NCBI GenBank assembly: GCA_014728085.1
Contig: WJMF01000069.1
Coordinates: 1 to 64,000, forward strand
Reading direction: 5' to 3'
Length of the DNA: 64,000 bases
Source: Candidatus Zhuqueibacterota bacterium
GTDB taxonomy: Bacteria > Zhuqueibacterota > Zhuqueibacteria > Residuimicrobiales > Oceaniaggregativiventaceae
A model generated the notes under the pieces. The model saw nothing but the letters and a program-made list of their open reading frames with translations, was not told the origin of the DNA and did no database searches. Both the position numbers and the translations under genes were made by a program. Shown piece after piece: positions 14,556-23,830 of this stretch (position 1 is its first letter; every line of letters begins with the position of its first letter).

Positions 14556-16661
14556 CTAGGCCCCTATTTTCATAACAAAAATATAAAGAAAAATAATAAA
14601 CGCCACCATGACCCAGCTTAGAACAAATCCCCATATATCCCATTTTGTCGGTTTCCAGAATTCCCAGTTTGTTCCCGGAAAAAGTTTGCGCTGTTCGACC
14701 AGATCGGGGTTATCCACCGCTTCCTGAACAAGACGCGCATCCTCCTTTGGATCCGCGACCACAGGCGTATGCACAGCACCATAGAATTCCCGCAAAATCT
14801 TTTCTGAATTCTTGCGCGTAATCATGCTTATACCAAACAAAAGAATAAAGGGAAAAATGATATCAAACAGGAAAGAAGCGGTTGCCAGCTGAGCTTTGGA
14901 CATCTGTTTCACCGGAGTGCCGAGAAGGTGCAGGTAGAAAATTTGATTTCGAAAGGCGCCCCTGCCGACCAGAGGTGAATTGAGATCATCCGGGTTTTCA
15001 CGCACCACTTGTTCGAAAAATATGCCCACCGGGGGATGTGTTTTCTTTTTAATAATCACTTGCCCAACGGAATCCGCGCGTCCGGCTTTGACATCTTCTT
15101 CAATCGCTTTGGTTTCTATTTCTATCACTTTTTGTTCCGTACGCACCGTCAACGCCGGATGCGTTTTCAGAGTGCCTACAGCCGGGACAATGTTGGGAAT
15201 AACAATAGTGGTTAAAATGGTAAGAATCATTTGAATCACTACAGCTTTTGTGGTGAGCCGCCGCCAAAAATAGACAAGCCATAAAGGCGGCCCGATGACC
15301 GTACCGATGGAGAGAATATATTTGAACATAATAAAAATATCGTCTATTTTTTGGGCGAAATAGATGGAGGAGAACAGCACAATAAAAATGACCAGACGTC
15401 CTGCCAGAACCTGGGATTTTTCGGAGGTGTTGGGATAAAGGGGCAGAAGGATATTTTTTGAAAAAGCCGCTCCCCATTCAATGCTTTGGGCATCGATAGT
15501 AGACATGTTTGCCGCCAAAATCGCCGATATCATCAATCCAATAAAACCAAATCCTAAAAGATCCCGCGTCATATGGCCCCAGATCATGGTCGGATCTGAA
15601 AGCGTACCGCTGTAAAGCGCCACGGCAATCAGACCGGTGAGAGCCCACCCAATCATAAAAAATCGTTTGGAAAAGGCGCCAACAACCATTCCAATGCGGG
15701 CAGAGTTGTCGTCCCTGGCAGAGCCTCCCACCGTAAAACTCCGCGGAGGCAGACCAATTAAATTGACCACGAACATGGCCATAACAAAATACCAGGTATA
15801 TTCACTGGTGGTCGCGGATCCGAACAGCTCGAACATATAATCCGGAACATTCGCATGCAGGCCGGAGAATCCTCCAAGCTCGACCAATCCTACAGGTATC
15901 AATATCAGAGACAGGAACAAAATCAATATTCCCTGTATAATATCCGTGATCACAGCCGCAAATAATCCCCCCATTATAGTATAGGCCCCCACAATAGCCG
16001 CGTAGAGAAAATAAAATGTCATCAGGTCGAGGTATGAAATATAAGCGGATATTTCTCCTCTTTTAAGCTTCTCGCGCAGGGAGACGAGCTCTTTGCTTTC
16101 CTCGGGTGTTAACGGCTGGTATTTTTGTTTTTCTTCCAGTGCTTTGTAATGCTCAAAGCCTTCAACCGCTTGTTTTTCTTCCAGCGTGTATTCCACCGCC
16201 GGCTTGACCATTAACGCTTTCATGGTCTTACCGGTGAGCAAAAACCCCATTCCGCCACCGTAAATCGCTAAAAAAAGCACATAAATGGCGAACAAACCGG
16301 CCAGCAATTTGCTCTCGAACCGATGCAGATAGATATCACCCGGCGCAACATACCGGGTTCGCCGCTGCAAAATGGATGAAAACCAGTAAAAGGGGGTAAT
16401 AAAGAGGACAATATTTTGAAACCACAACCCTGAGAGCCCTTGCCGGTAAATCTCCCGGGTAACACCTGTGGCCTGGTCAGAACTGGTAATGTTGCCAAAG
16501 TTTAAAAACGCAAAAAGAACTTTACCAAAACTCCGCCCTCCCTGATAAAAATCCTGTGTGTTTTTAATTTTTCGCCGTGCCCAGGTACCAATGTAAATCA
16601 TTCCGAGAAGATAAAGCAAAATAATCGCCCAGTCAATCCAGTGCAATCCCAGAATTATCAT
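14556..16661 (-). CDS. Sodium:solute symporter (SSS family), cluster A
   Basis: 701 residues, longer than the usual ~500-550. The LeuT-fold core is evident: helix 1 (WIDWAIILLYLLGMIYIGTW), a DFYQGGRSFG loop typical of SSS, an unwound region NFGNITSSDQATGVTREIY, and later VVGAYTIMGGLFAAVITD. A charged, predicted coiled insert near residues 150-210 (EEKQAVEGFEHYKALEEKQK) and another near residues 480-560 explain the extra length. Solute class cannot be told. It is divergent from the UroD-family gene (200-bp AT-rich gap) and part of a cluster with a double amidohydrolase and an aminotransferase, so it probably imports their substrate. Confidence 0.88.
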   Translation of the reverse strand: MIILGLHWIDWAIILLYLLGMIYIGTWARRKIKNTQDFYQGGRSFGKVLFAFLNFGNITSSDQATGVTREIYRQGLSGLWFQNIVLFITPFYWFSSILQRRTRYVAPGDIYLHRFESKLLAGLFAIYVLFLAIYGGGMGFLLTGKTMKALMVKPAVEYTLEEKQAVEGFEHYKALEEKQKYQPLTPEESKELVSLREKLKRGEISAYISYLDLMTFYFLYAAIVGAYTIMGGLFAAVITDIIQGILILFLSLILIPVGLVELGGFSGLHANVPDYMFELFGSATTSEYTWYFVMAMFVVNLIGLPPRSFTVGGSARDDNSARIGMVVGAFSKRFFMIGWALTGLIAVALYSGTLSDPTMIWGHMTRDLLGFGFIGLMISAILAANMSTIDAQSIEWGAAFSKNILLPLYPNTSEKSQVLAGRLVIFIVLFSSIYFAQKIDDIFIMFKYILSIGTVIGPPLWLVYFWRRLTTKAVVIQMILTILTTIVIPNIVPAVGTLKTHPALTVRTEQKVIEIETKAIEEDVKAGRADSVGQVIIKKKTHPPVGIFFEQVVRENPDDLNSPLVGRGAFRNQIFYLHLLGTPVKQMSKAQLATASFLFDIIFPFILLFGISMITRKNSEKILREFYGAVHTPVVADPKEDARLVQEAVDNPDLVEQRKLFPGTNWEFWKPTKWDIWGFVLSWVMVAFIIFLYIFVMKIGA

Positions 16662-16861
16662 AAGAATTTCCTTTGTTGAAAAAGACTACAGTTTAATGAA
16701 TATGCAAAAATATTTACAAAAAAGACAAATGTTTTATTACAATATTAGCCAAAATATGAAATCAAGCAAATGGTAAATGCTTTTCTTTTCAATCCAATAT
16801 GTATATATTGTTTCATCATCATTATGCCATTTGGACAGGACACCTTTTTCAGGGAAATAGC

Positions 16862-17965
16862 ATGACACCAAAAGAACGGGTATACGCCGCATTACAGCGA
16901 CAACCTGCAGACCGGATTCCGGTTTTTATGTGGTTTCATCCGACAACAGCGAAACACTTTGCCGGGTTGCTGGAGATCCCACCCGCTTATGTGGGATTGG
17001 CGATGGGAGACGACATCACCCAGGCCTGGATCAACAACAACTATGCGATGGAAGGAATCGTTCATGAAAATGAGGGGGAAAGCCATACGGATTATTGGAA
17101 AATAACCTGGGTAAAAGAAGGGGCATTCAATCAGATCACTCGCTTTCCATTAAAAGATGTTTCACAGGCAAAATACCAGGAATACAAATTTCCGTATGAA
17201 TATACCGATCAACTCTTGCAACAGATGCAGCCGGCACGCGACTTTGCCCGGAAATTCCAGTTATATCTCGGATGCGACGTTTCTCCGTGCGTCTTTGAAA
17301 TGTATTGCCGCCTGTGTGGAATGGAGAATGCACTCTATGACCTTGCCGCCCCAACCGGGTTTAGCGACCGCTTGTTTAAAAGATGTGCGGATTTCAGTGT
17401 CCACCTTTCGGAACTCGCCTGTCGCCAATTTTCACTGGATTGGCTGTGGACAGGAGACGATGTTGCTTCCCAGCGCTCGTTGATGATGAGCCCGGCAAGC
17501 TGGCGCCATCAAATAAAACCCCATTTACAGCGAATCGTGCAAGTGGGGAAAAATTTCAACCTGCCCGTGGCTTACCATTGCTGCGGCTCTCTTTATCCGA
17601 TTATACCCGATTTGATTGAAACCGGTATTGACATTCTCAACCCGATACAACCGGGCTGCCCCGACATGAATCCGCTTGACCTCAAAAAAGAGTTTGGCAA
17701 CAAACTGTCGTTCATGGGAGGAGTAGATACTCAGGCTCTTCTGCCCAAGGCCGATACCACAACTGTACAACGGGCTACCGCTGACCTGATCGAGGGCATG
17801 ACGAGCGATGGCGGGGGTTTTATTCTCGCCGCTTCACATACCATCCCTCCGGAGACCCCGGACGATAATGTTTTCGCAATGTATGCTGAGGCCGGAATCA
17901 GCCGGGAAGAGATTTTTGATCGCGCTGCAGATATCCGAAAAATCAACGCTTCAGCCGGTCTCTAG
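16862..17965 (+). CDS. Uroporphyrinogen decarboxylase (UroD)-family protein, not HemE
   Basis: About 367 residues. I start at ATG 16862 (MTPKERVYAALQRQPADRIP), the usual family start, preceded by AGGGAA. The family includes HemE and corrinoid-linked methyltransferases such as MtaA and CmuA. The H-x-C motif (AYHCCGSLYPIIPDLIE) suggests a zinc site. The third MtaA zinc ligand, normally Cys, appears as His in GFILAASHTIPPETPDDN. The HemE active-site N-terminal motif is absent, so haem synthesis is unlikely. Its placement between a sodium symporter and amidohydrolase/aminotransferase genes suggests a catabolic or methyl-transfer role. It converges on the fused amidohydrolase with 8 bp between. 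Confidence 0.8.
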   Translation: MTPKERVYAALQRQPADRIPVFMWFHPTTAKHFAGLLEIPPAYVGLAMGDDITQAWINNNYAMEGIVHENEGESHTDYWKITWVKEGAFNQITRFPLKDVSQAKYQEYKFPYEYTDQLLQQMQPARDFARKFQLYLGCDVSPCVFEMYCRLCGMENALYDLAAPTGFSDRLFKRCADFSVHLSELACRQFSLDWLWTGDDVASQRSLMMSPASWRHQIKPHLQRIVQVGKNFNLPVAYHCCGSLYPIIPDLIETGIDILNPIQPGCPDMNPLDLKKEFGNKLSFMGGVDTQALLPKADTTTVQRATADLIEGMTSDGGGFILAASHTIPPETPDDNVFAMYAEAGISREEIFDRAADIRKINASAGL

Positions 17966-17973
17966 ATCATCCG

Positions 17974-19581
17974 CTATCCGACTTTATGCGCCCGATTGAG
18001 AATTTTCTGCATATTGTCGCAGAGTATCTGTCGTTTGGCAGCTTCTGACAATTTACAATAAGCAACCCAGCCGAATTGTGGATACGGATCTCTCATCGGT
18101 GTGTCGGAACCGTATAAAATACGATGTGAAGTAACCTCTTCGGCCATAAATTCAAGAATACCATTCATCACATTGGTCTGCGTGATCTCCAAATAAATGT
18201 TTTTGAATTCTTTGGCCAACTCCACATGTGTTCTGGCGGTTGGCCAGTCGGCGCCGGTATGAGCAAGAATAAAGGTGAGGTTGGGAAATGCGGCCGCCAG
18301 ATCTCGAACCTGGTTTTTAAAATCATCCGAGGGATGAAGCAGACAAAAAAGAGATCGTTGATCAGCATATTCATACCACGGCATAAGAAGCGGATCGTTA
18401 TAGGGGATTTGCCATTTGGGAAAGTATGGCTTAAGTCCTTTAAATCCCAATTCACGATAATAGTAATGACAGGCTTTACTCCAGTCTTTGATATATCCGG
18501 GATCGAGAACTGCATAACCAACGATATTTTCAGGAAACCGCTCCATGGCACGATGCACCTCCTGATTTCCCCGCTCATAATCACCCCAGATCGCAGACCA
18601 GGAACTGACACAGGTGACGTGAGCACCAATCCGCATATTGCGTTCAATGACGGCTTTGGCATCTCCGCGATTCATGACAACCGGCCCCGCACTCAGCCCC
18701 CCCTCCCTGAGGATATGTGCATGTGAATCGATTACCTTAAAATCCTTGGGAGCCCGACCCTGCAAAGCCAGATGTATAATATTATCCTTTACCGGCTCTT
18801 TTTTGCGGGTTTTGAATTTTTCCACACCCAACAAATGTTTGAGATTCTCACCCGCAATCGCCCGGCGTTGCGATTCGCTTATTTCCGCATAATCGATGTA
18901 GGCCCTTGCAGCACCCATACTCTTTTGGACCGCCTGGCTGCCGAATAACAAGCGCTCTGCTCCGATCTCCTGACACCAGAACTCTACCATGCGATTGCCC
19001 TGATAACCGGAAAATTCAATATAAAAATTTTTATAGCGCTTGAGCAACGGCAATAACTGGCGGGTGGATTCCCACCGTATGCTTTGTAACAATACATTAC
19101 ATCGGGGAAAATGCTCTCCAATCCACGCAATTTCCTGCCATGAAATCTGACAAAAAGTGCCATGAACACCAGCATCGATCAGTAATAACAAACCGGCGTT
19201 CTCGATGTGAGAAAGTAAAGGACCCAGCGTATCCCGATCGACCTGAAATCCGAACTGACGCGGGAAAAGCTTTAAAGCCTTTACCTGGTTTTTTTCCATC
19301 CTCTGCAAGAGCTGTTCCGGGTGTGGAAAATCAGTGGCATGATGAGGCAAGGCAATCCAACAGGGATAAAGGCATGTCTGTTGCCGACAGTACTCCAGAG
19401 TAAGATCATTACCCCTCTGTGGATCTACTTCTTTCGCATGATGCGTATAGACCAGAGCGGCATCAATATGACAACGCATCATATCCTGACGTAAATCCTC
19501 AATAGTCCAGGGCTGGGCCGGATCCTTTGGTGCATAACGGCCGATTTCTACAAAACAATCAAAATATGAATAATCCTGCAA
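17974..19581 (-). CDS. Fused double amidohydrolase-2 protein, N-terminal half lacking metal ligands
   Basis: About 535 residues made of two ACMSD-like amidohydrolase-2 domains in tandem. The C-terminal half has the expected metal and catalytic residues: D-x-H-x-H (KVIDSHAHILREGG), LLHPSDD, FILAHTGAD and YGSDTPMRDP. The N-terminal half has the same order of elements, but each ligand is replaced: YFDCFVEIGRY for DxHxHxG, LLIDAGVHG at the second His, VLLQSIRWES for AHxG, and LLFGSQAVQ for GSDxP. It is therefore probably a catalytically dead partner domain. I prefer the TTG at 19581 (AGGG upstream, 11 bp after the aminotransferase stop) over a start inside that gene. The same intact/dead pairing appears as two genes at 42107-43635. 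Confidence 0.8.
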   Translation of the reverse strand: MQDYSYFDCFVEIGRYAPKDPAQPWTIEDLRQDMMRCHIDAALVYTHHAKEVDPQRGNDLTLEYCRQQTCLYPCWIALPHHATDFPHPEQLLQRMEKNQVKALKLFPRQFGFQVDRDTLGPLLSHIENAGLLLLIDAGVHGTFCQISWQEIAWIGEHFPRCNVLLQSIRWESTRQLLPLLKRYKNFYIEFSGYQGNRMVEFWCQEIGAERLLFGSQAVQKSMGAARAYIDYAEISESQRRAIAGENLKHLLGVEKFKTRKKEPVKDNIIHLALQGRAPKDFKVIDSHAHILREGGLSAGPVVMNRGDAKAVIERNMRIGAHVTCVSSWSAIWGDYERGNQEVHRAMERFPENIVGYAVLDPGYIKDWSKACHYYYRELGFKGLKPYFPKWQIPYNDPLLMPWYEYADQRSLFCLLHPSDDFKNQVRDLAAAFPNLTFILAHTGADWPTARTHVELAKEFKNIYLEITQTNVMNGILEFMAEEVTSHRILYGSDTPMRDPYPQFGWVAYCKLSEAAKRQILCDNMQKILNRAHKVG

Positions 19582-19592
19582 AAGATATTTCC

Positions 19593-20795
19593 CTATTTTA
19601 TTTCCCGAATGGACTGCTCCATCTTTTCCAGTGTCAACTCTATATCTTCGCTTTGATGTGAATAATTGATAAACCACGAATCATTGGCAAAAACACCTTT
19701 ATCGTATAATCGAACGAACAATCTGTTTCGCATTTCTTTTTGCGAATCATCAGAACCATCCATATGGTGGATAAAGGGAGCCATGTCGAGTCCCCTGGCC
19801 TCGGCAGGAAAACCCTTTTGTTGAAAAATAGCATTGAATCCATCGCGCAGTTTCCTGCCCATGGCATTAATATGATCATGCACGGATTCATTTTTCATGA
19901 CCTCCATGACGGCAATACAAGCCGCCAGCGAAAGGGTTTCCCCTGCATAGGTGGTGGTAATAATGGTATTTTCCAGGGTCTGCATGTATTGGCGTTTTCC
20001 GCCATAAGCACTGACCGGATAGCCATTGGCCATTGCTTTTGCATAGGCAGCAAAGTCCGGAGTAACGCCATAATATTCCTGCGCGCCGCCTTTGGCAAGC
20101 CGGAATCCGGTCAACACTTCATCGAAAATTAAAAGCGAACCATAATGATCACAGAGCTGACGCAGGCGATGAATCCATTCGCCACAGGTCTCTTTTTGCC
20201 ATTCATACGGGACAATAATGGCAGCGGCGAGTTGTTCACCATATGTTTCAAATATTTTTTCCGCTGCTTCAATATCATTGTAGGGAACATGATGAACCGT
20301 ATCCCGGACACAGTTCGGTACTCCCGGATTGGGCCACTCTAATGCAAAAACATCGTGAAAACCATGGTAACCCGATGTCAAGATATGATCGCGCCCTGTA
20401 AAGGTTCTTGCCAACCTGGTACAGCAGGTACATGCATCCGCCCCTGTTTTCATAAAGCGGATCTGTTCAACCCAGGTGAGATTTTCCATCAGAGCTTCTG
20501 CTGCCTCGACCTCCAAAGGACTTGCCATGCTGAAAAGTGATCCGTTTTCCATTTGCTTTTTTACCGCGGCATCAACCGATGGATAACAATATCCTAATAT
20601 GATGGGACCCAATGAACATCTGTAATCGATATATTCCTTATCGTCAAGATCCCACATATGACAACCTTTTGCCCGCTTGATGAAAGGAGGCATGGTTTCT
20701 TCACAACCAGCTGTAAGTCGCTTTGCATTTGTCTGGGTACCCCACGGAATAAGTTCCATAGCCCGTTTGTAGTGTCTTTCATGCTTTGGTGTCAT
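19593..20795 (-). CDS. Class III aminotransferase (glutamate-1-semialdehyde aminomutase-like)
   Basis: A 400-residue PLP enzyme of the subclass that includes HemL and omega-transaminases. Visible are the substrate/cofactor loop (RFMKTGADACTCCTRLARTF, where SGxEAxxxAxR is canonical and here is TGADACTCCTR), the Asp that binds the PLP pyridine nitrogen (LIFDEVLTGFRLA), and the Schiff-base lysine in AYAKAMANGYPVSAYGG. It is unlikely to be HemL itself because of the catabolic context and slightly short length. It is encoded immediately upstream of the fused amidohydrolase and presumably acts on an amino group of the same substrate. The start MTPKHERHYKRAMELIPWGT fits the family. Confidence 0.85.
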   Translation of the reverse strand: MTPKHERHYKRAMELIPWGTQTNAKRLTAGCEETMPPFIKRAKGCHMWDLDDKEYIDYRCSLGPIILGYCYPSVDAAVKKQMENGSLFSMASPLEVEAAEALMENLTWVEQIRFMKTGADACTCCTRLARTFTGRDHILTSGYHGFHDVFALEWPNPGVPNCVRDTVHHVPYNDIEAAEKIFETYGEQLAAAIIVPYEWQKETCGEWIHRLRQLCDHYGSLLIFDEVLTGFRLAKGGAQEYYGVTPDFAAYAKAMANGYPVSAYGGKRQYMQTLENTIITTTYAGETLSLAACIAVMEVMKNESVHDHINAMGRKLRDGFNAIFQQKGFPAEARGLDMAPFIHHMDGSDDSQKEMRNRLFVRLYDKGVFANDSWFINYSHQSEDIELTLEKMEQSIREIK

Positions 20796-21417
20796 TTTTA
20801 TCCTCAGCTTTTTTGCAAACGCTTTGTCTGATTAAAGGTAATTTAATATTTTAAAAAAACAAATTATTTCATCTTTTTTGCACTATCGGTAAAACAAAAG
20901 ACGAAAAATGATAATTGCTATATAACCTTCATTGCCGGCGGCGTGAGATGTCCGGCGCTAACAGCACTTTTTGGATTAAATAAATATAAGAATTTGCTGA
21001 CTTTTATGAAACCGTAATATGAGATCAGAGATTATAAGACAATAAAAGTGTTGATATGATGATACGTTTTTTGGCTTTTCCAATGCTTTGGTTCGTGATA
21101 CAACTCGTATCGATCACGATATATTTCCCCCCCTATAAAACAGAAAAAGTCGGCGTAAACAGCTGGTACGCCATCAAGAGTAGAATGCTACCATCCAGCC
21201 GGCTTTTGTATATTATCAAAACGCGTCTTCTGCTTGAATACAATTCAATGCAGGAATAATGAATCATTCGGCGAGCGACATTCAACTCATTTGCGCTTGA
21301 CAATAAGCTTATGAATAGCTATATTTTTTCAATCTATAATTGAGCTTTAAAAGAATAGCAAGAATACAGCTTCTACCCGGAAAAACCGATACAGCCTTTT
21401 TAAGGAGGAGGTAAAAA
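20796..21417. other. 622-bp intergenic region between divergent genes
   Basis: AT-rich. It contains a GCCGG/CCGGC hairpin-forming stretch near 20935-20960 of unknown role and the promoter at 21297-21325. A 67-codon forward ORF at 21056-21259 has a hydrophobic N-terminus but no ribosome site, and I do not call it. No RNA gene or riboswitch is recognisable. Confidence 0.5.
21297..21325 (+). promoter_or_regulatory. Strong sigma-70-type promoter of the serine palmitoyltransferase gene
   Basis: A perfect TTGACA (21297-21302) and TATATT (21320-21325) are separated by exactly 17 bp, about 90 bp before the TTG start codon at 21418. This is the best consensus promoter I see in the window. Confidence 0.75.
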
Positions 21418-22611
21418 TTGGCAGACCTTTTTGACAAATGTATCCATGGAACAGCCGAAAGAGCCCGTAAAGCAGTAAAAGAGGGTTATTACCCATATTT
21501 TAAAGCCATTGAATCCGGTGCTGACACTGAAGTGATTATTGACGGAGAAAAAAAGGTGATGATCGGTTCAAATAATTATTTGGGCCTGACACAAGATGAG
21601 AGAGTCAAAAAAGCCGCTATTAAGGCCATTGAAGACTTTGGCAGCGGATGCACAGGTTCCCGCTTTTTAAATGGAACGCTGGCCTTACACGAAGAGCTGG
21701 AAGCAAGACTGGCAGAGTTTATGCAGGTTGAGACTGTCTTGGTTTTCTCAACCGGTTTCCAGACCAATCAAGGCACAATTTCGACTATTGTCGGACGTAA
21801 CGATATGGTCATCGGTGACAATGAAAATCATGCCAGCCTCGTGGATGGAGTCCGGCTGGGATTCGGCAAGGCGTACAAGTATCGGCACAATGACATGCAG
21901 GATTTGGATAACATCATCTCCCGAAACAAAAAGGACAACCAGGGCATTCTCATCGTTAGCGACGGGGTTTTCAGCATGGGCGGCGATATAGTTGATCTGC
22001 CGGCACTCATCAAGGTTGCCAAGAAGCACAAGGCCAGGGTCATGATCGATGATGCCCATTCGGTTGGTGTATTGGGTGATAACGGAAGAGGAACGGCAGA
22101 GCACTTCCAAATGGAAGACGATGTCGATTTGATCATGGGGACCTTTAGCAAATCATTTGCATCCATTGGTGGATTTATAGCCGGTGATGAAGATATTGTA
22201 CACTATATAAAACATACTTCAAGGGCGCTTATCTTTTCAGCTAGCCCGCCTCCGGCTGCGGTCGCAACGGTAATCGAAGCGGTGAAAATTTTGCAAAATG
22301 AGCCGGAGCGCCGGGAAAAATTATGGCAAAATGTCAAAAAGATGAAAAAGGGGTTCCAGGAGCTCGGTTTTAATACCGGCAATAGTCAAACCCCCATCAT
22401 ACCGATTATTGTTGGAGATGATGACAAGACGTTTTATTTCTGGCGATCTCTTTACGACAATGGTATTTTTGTCAACCCGGTAATCAGCCCGGCCGTTCCG
22501 CCCGGAAACTCTCTCCTCAGGACAAGCTATATGGCCACACATACCGATAAAGAACTCGATTTTGTATTGGGCGTTTTTGAAAAGGTAGGAAAAGGTATGG
22601 ACATCATTTAA
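21418..22611 (+). CDS. spt: Serine palmitoyltransferase (alpha-oxoamine synthase family)
   Basis: A 397-residue PLP enzyme that condenses serine with a long-chain acyl-CoA to 3-ketosphinganine, the first step of sphingolipid synthesis. From memory it matches the Bacteroides enzyme closely: SNNYLGLTQDERVKKAAI, FGSGCTGSRFLNGTLALHEE, DNENHASLVDGVRL, SDGVFSMGGDIVDLP, IDDAHSVGVLG, and the Schiff-base Lys245 in GTFSKSFASIGGFIAG. The N-terminal YPYFKAIESG is more SPT-like than KBL- or BioF-like. It starts with TTG behind a strong AAGGAGG and is driven by a near-consensus promoter. It is monocistronic. Related AOS enzymes (2-amino-3-ketobutyrate CoA ligase, BioF, capnine synthase) are the alternatives. 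Confidence 0.8.
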   Translation: MADLFDKCIHGTAERARKAVKEGYYPYFKAIESGADTEVIIDGEKKVMIGSNNYLGLTQDERVKKAAIKAIEDFGSGCTGSRFLNGTLALHEELEARLAEFMQVETVLVFSTGFQTNQGTISTIVGRNDMVIGDNENHASLVDGVRLGFGKAYKYRHNDMQDLDNIISRNKKDNQGILIVSDGVFSMGGDIVDLPALIKVAKKHKARVMIDDAHSVGVLGDNGRGTAEHFQMEDDVDLIMGTFSKSFASIGGFIAGDEDIVHYIKHTSRALIFSASPPPAAVATVIEAVKILQNEPERREKLWQNVKKMKKGFQELGFNTGNSQTPIIPIIVGDDDKTFYFWRSLYDNGIFVNPVISPAVPPGNSLLRTSYMATHTDKELDFVLGVFEKVGKGMDII

Positions 22612-22687
22612 CAGGACCGGCAGCACAGAACATACTAAAAATAACGGAAAAATACGGGGCAAATCGCAACAAATAACTATACATTGG

Positions 22688-23023
22688 TTAATCCAACCAA
22701 TATAATATCCGGCCGCAACTTTCACAGGTAAAAATCAAACTCTCTTCCCGGCCTCGGGAGCCCCGAGAGGTGGGCTGTCTGAGGAAACAGCCGAGACAAA
22801 TATCATCCTTGACGGGTACCACGGCGCGTTTCAATTTTGCCCGCAATCGTTCATATCGCGCCAACAAGGGTTTGGGAATATCCTGTGCCAGTTTCTCCCT
22901 CGCCTTGATCAATTCATCATAGCCGTTCATATTAAAACCCAGCTTTTCTACTTCTTTCGCTTCCCCAATCATTAAATCCAGATCCTGTAACGAAACCAAT
23001 TTTTCCAGTTCATTTTTTGACAT
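22688..23023 (-). CDS. C4-type zinc-ribbon protein with N-terminal helical region
   Basis: About 111 residues. The helical N-terminus (LEKLVSLQDLDLMIGEAKEV onward) is followed by a four-Cys zinc ribbon: C-x2-C in DICLGCFLRQPTS and C-x2-C in FTCESCGRILYW. This matches the C-terminal ribbon of the coiled-coil zf-RING_7/CT398-like family, which is usually about twice as long, so this is a short version. The start at ATG 23023 has GGAG upstream; it begins one base before the preceding PTS gene's stop region, so the two are coupled. Function in the family is not settled. Confidence 0.7.
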   Translation of the reverse strand: MSKNELEKLVSLQDLDLMIGEAKEVEKLGFNMNGYDELIKAREKLAQDIPKPLLARYERLRAKLKRAVVPVKDDICLGCFLRQPTSRGSRGREESLIFTCESCGRILYWLD

Positions 23024-23024
23024 T

Positions 23025-23486
23025 TTATTCTCCACGGATGATAGATATAAATTCATCAAAAGAGGTCACCTGAGATATACGCTCCCTGTTCTTTTTTTGA
23101 TTTAGAAAAGTCACTAGAGAACCAAGAATCGGTAAATAAATATTTTTTTCGTCGTGAAAAGGAGCAATAACCATAAAAAAGAGCTGCGCCGGTTTGTTAT
23201 CTATCGAATTATAATCAATTCCCTTCTCGCTTTTGCCAAAAGCGATAACAACATCGGATGCGGCAACCGTCCGGCCATGCGGAATCGCCACTCCCTTGCC
23301 AATGCCCGTACTGCCAAGGGTTTCCCTTTGATGCAACATATCCAGGATCAACCCGGGATTGCGAATATACCTTTGAGAAGCAATGAGTTCCGATAATTCC
23401 TGCAATGATTCCTCTTTGTTGCGTGCTTTCATGTCCGAAATGAAAAGATTCTCATCAAAATATAAAGCCAATTCATGTGTTTCCAT
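23025..23486 (-). CDS. ptsN: PTS EIIA (nitrogen-regulatory/fructose type) domain protein
   Basis: A 153-residue single-domain PTS IIA protein. The phosphorylated histidine is H70 in GKGVAIPHGRT, the hallmark of the PtsN/fructose IIA class. The rest (LLDMLHQRETLGSTGIGKGV-like core, VIAPFHDEKNIYLPILGSLV) also fits. No sugar-specific IIB/IIC, HPr or EI gene is nearby, so it is more likely a regulatory phospho-carrier than a sugar importer component. It sits between a conserved hypothetical gene and the zinc-ribbon gene in one operon. Confidence 0.88.
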   Translation of the reverse strand: METHELALYFDENLFISDMKARNKEESLQELSELIASQRYIRNPGLILDMLHQRETLGSTGIGKGVAIPHGRTVAASDVVIAFGKSEKGIDYNSIDNKPAQLFFMVIAPFHDEKNIYLPILGSLVTFLNQKKNRERISQVTSFDEFISIIRGE

Positions 23487-23488
23487 TT

Positions 23489-23830
23489 CTATTCCTCCTT
23501 ATATCCTACCTGCGCTGCATACTCTTTATGGCACTGCTCAATAAATTCCTTCAGGGCAGGCGCAATATATATTTGACTGAGATCAAACGTACCGAGAAAG
23601 CCGGCCAGCACACACAATTGCTTGTCCAGGGCATCCCTTTTCTGAATAACAATCAGGTTCTGCGTCTCAATGGTGCAATATCCGCTCTTGAAATCACCAT
23701 TCTCAAAACGCACTTGTACCTCTATGGCTCTGGCAATGGTTTCCAATGCCTTTAACAATTCGTCATTGGTTAAATCCTTGACTAGAGCAACTGATTTCTT
23801 TTTTGTCGTTTTAGTTTTTCGACTACCCAT
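23489..23830 (-). CDS. Conserved-looking hypothetical protein in the manC-ptsN operon
   Basis: Up to 113 residues. The Lys-rich first 15 residues overlap the end of manC by 49 bp, so the true start may be further in; no clear ribosome site decides it. The body is mixed alpha/beta: LTNDELLKALETIARAIEVQ, then VRFENGDFKSGYCTIETQNL and IVIQKRDALDKQLCVLAGFL. I do not recognise the family and see no signal peptide, membrane helix or catalytic motif. Tight packing with ptsN (2-bp gap) suggests a shared regulatory or metabolic role. Confidence 0.6.
   Translation of the reverse strand: MGSRKTKTTKKKSVALVKDLTNDELLKALETIARAIEVQVRFENGDFKSGYCTIETQNLIVIQKRDALDKQLCVLAGFLGTFDLSQIYIAPALKEFIEQCHKEYAAQVGYKEE

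Noticed and set aside
21056..21259. 67-codon forward ORF in the gap before spt
   Set aside because: No ribosome site, no recognisable domain, and it lies upstream of the clear spt promoter. It could be chance.
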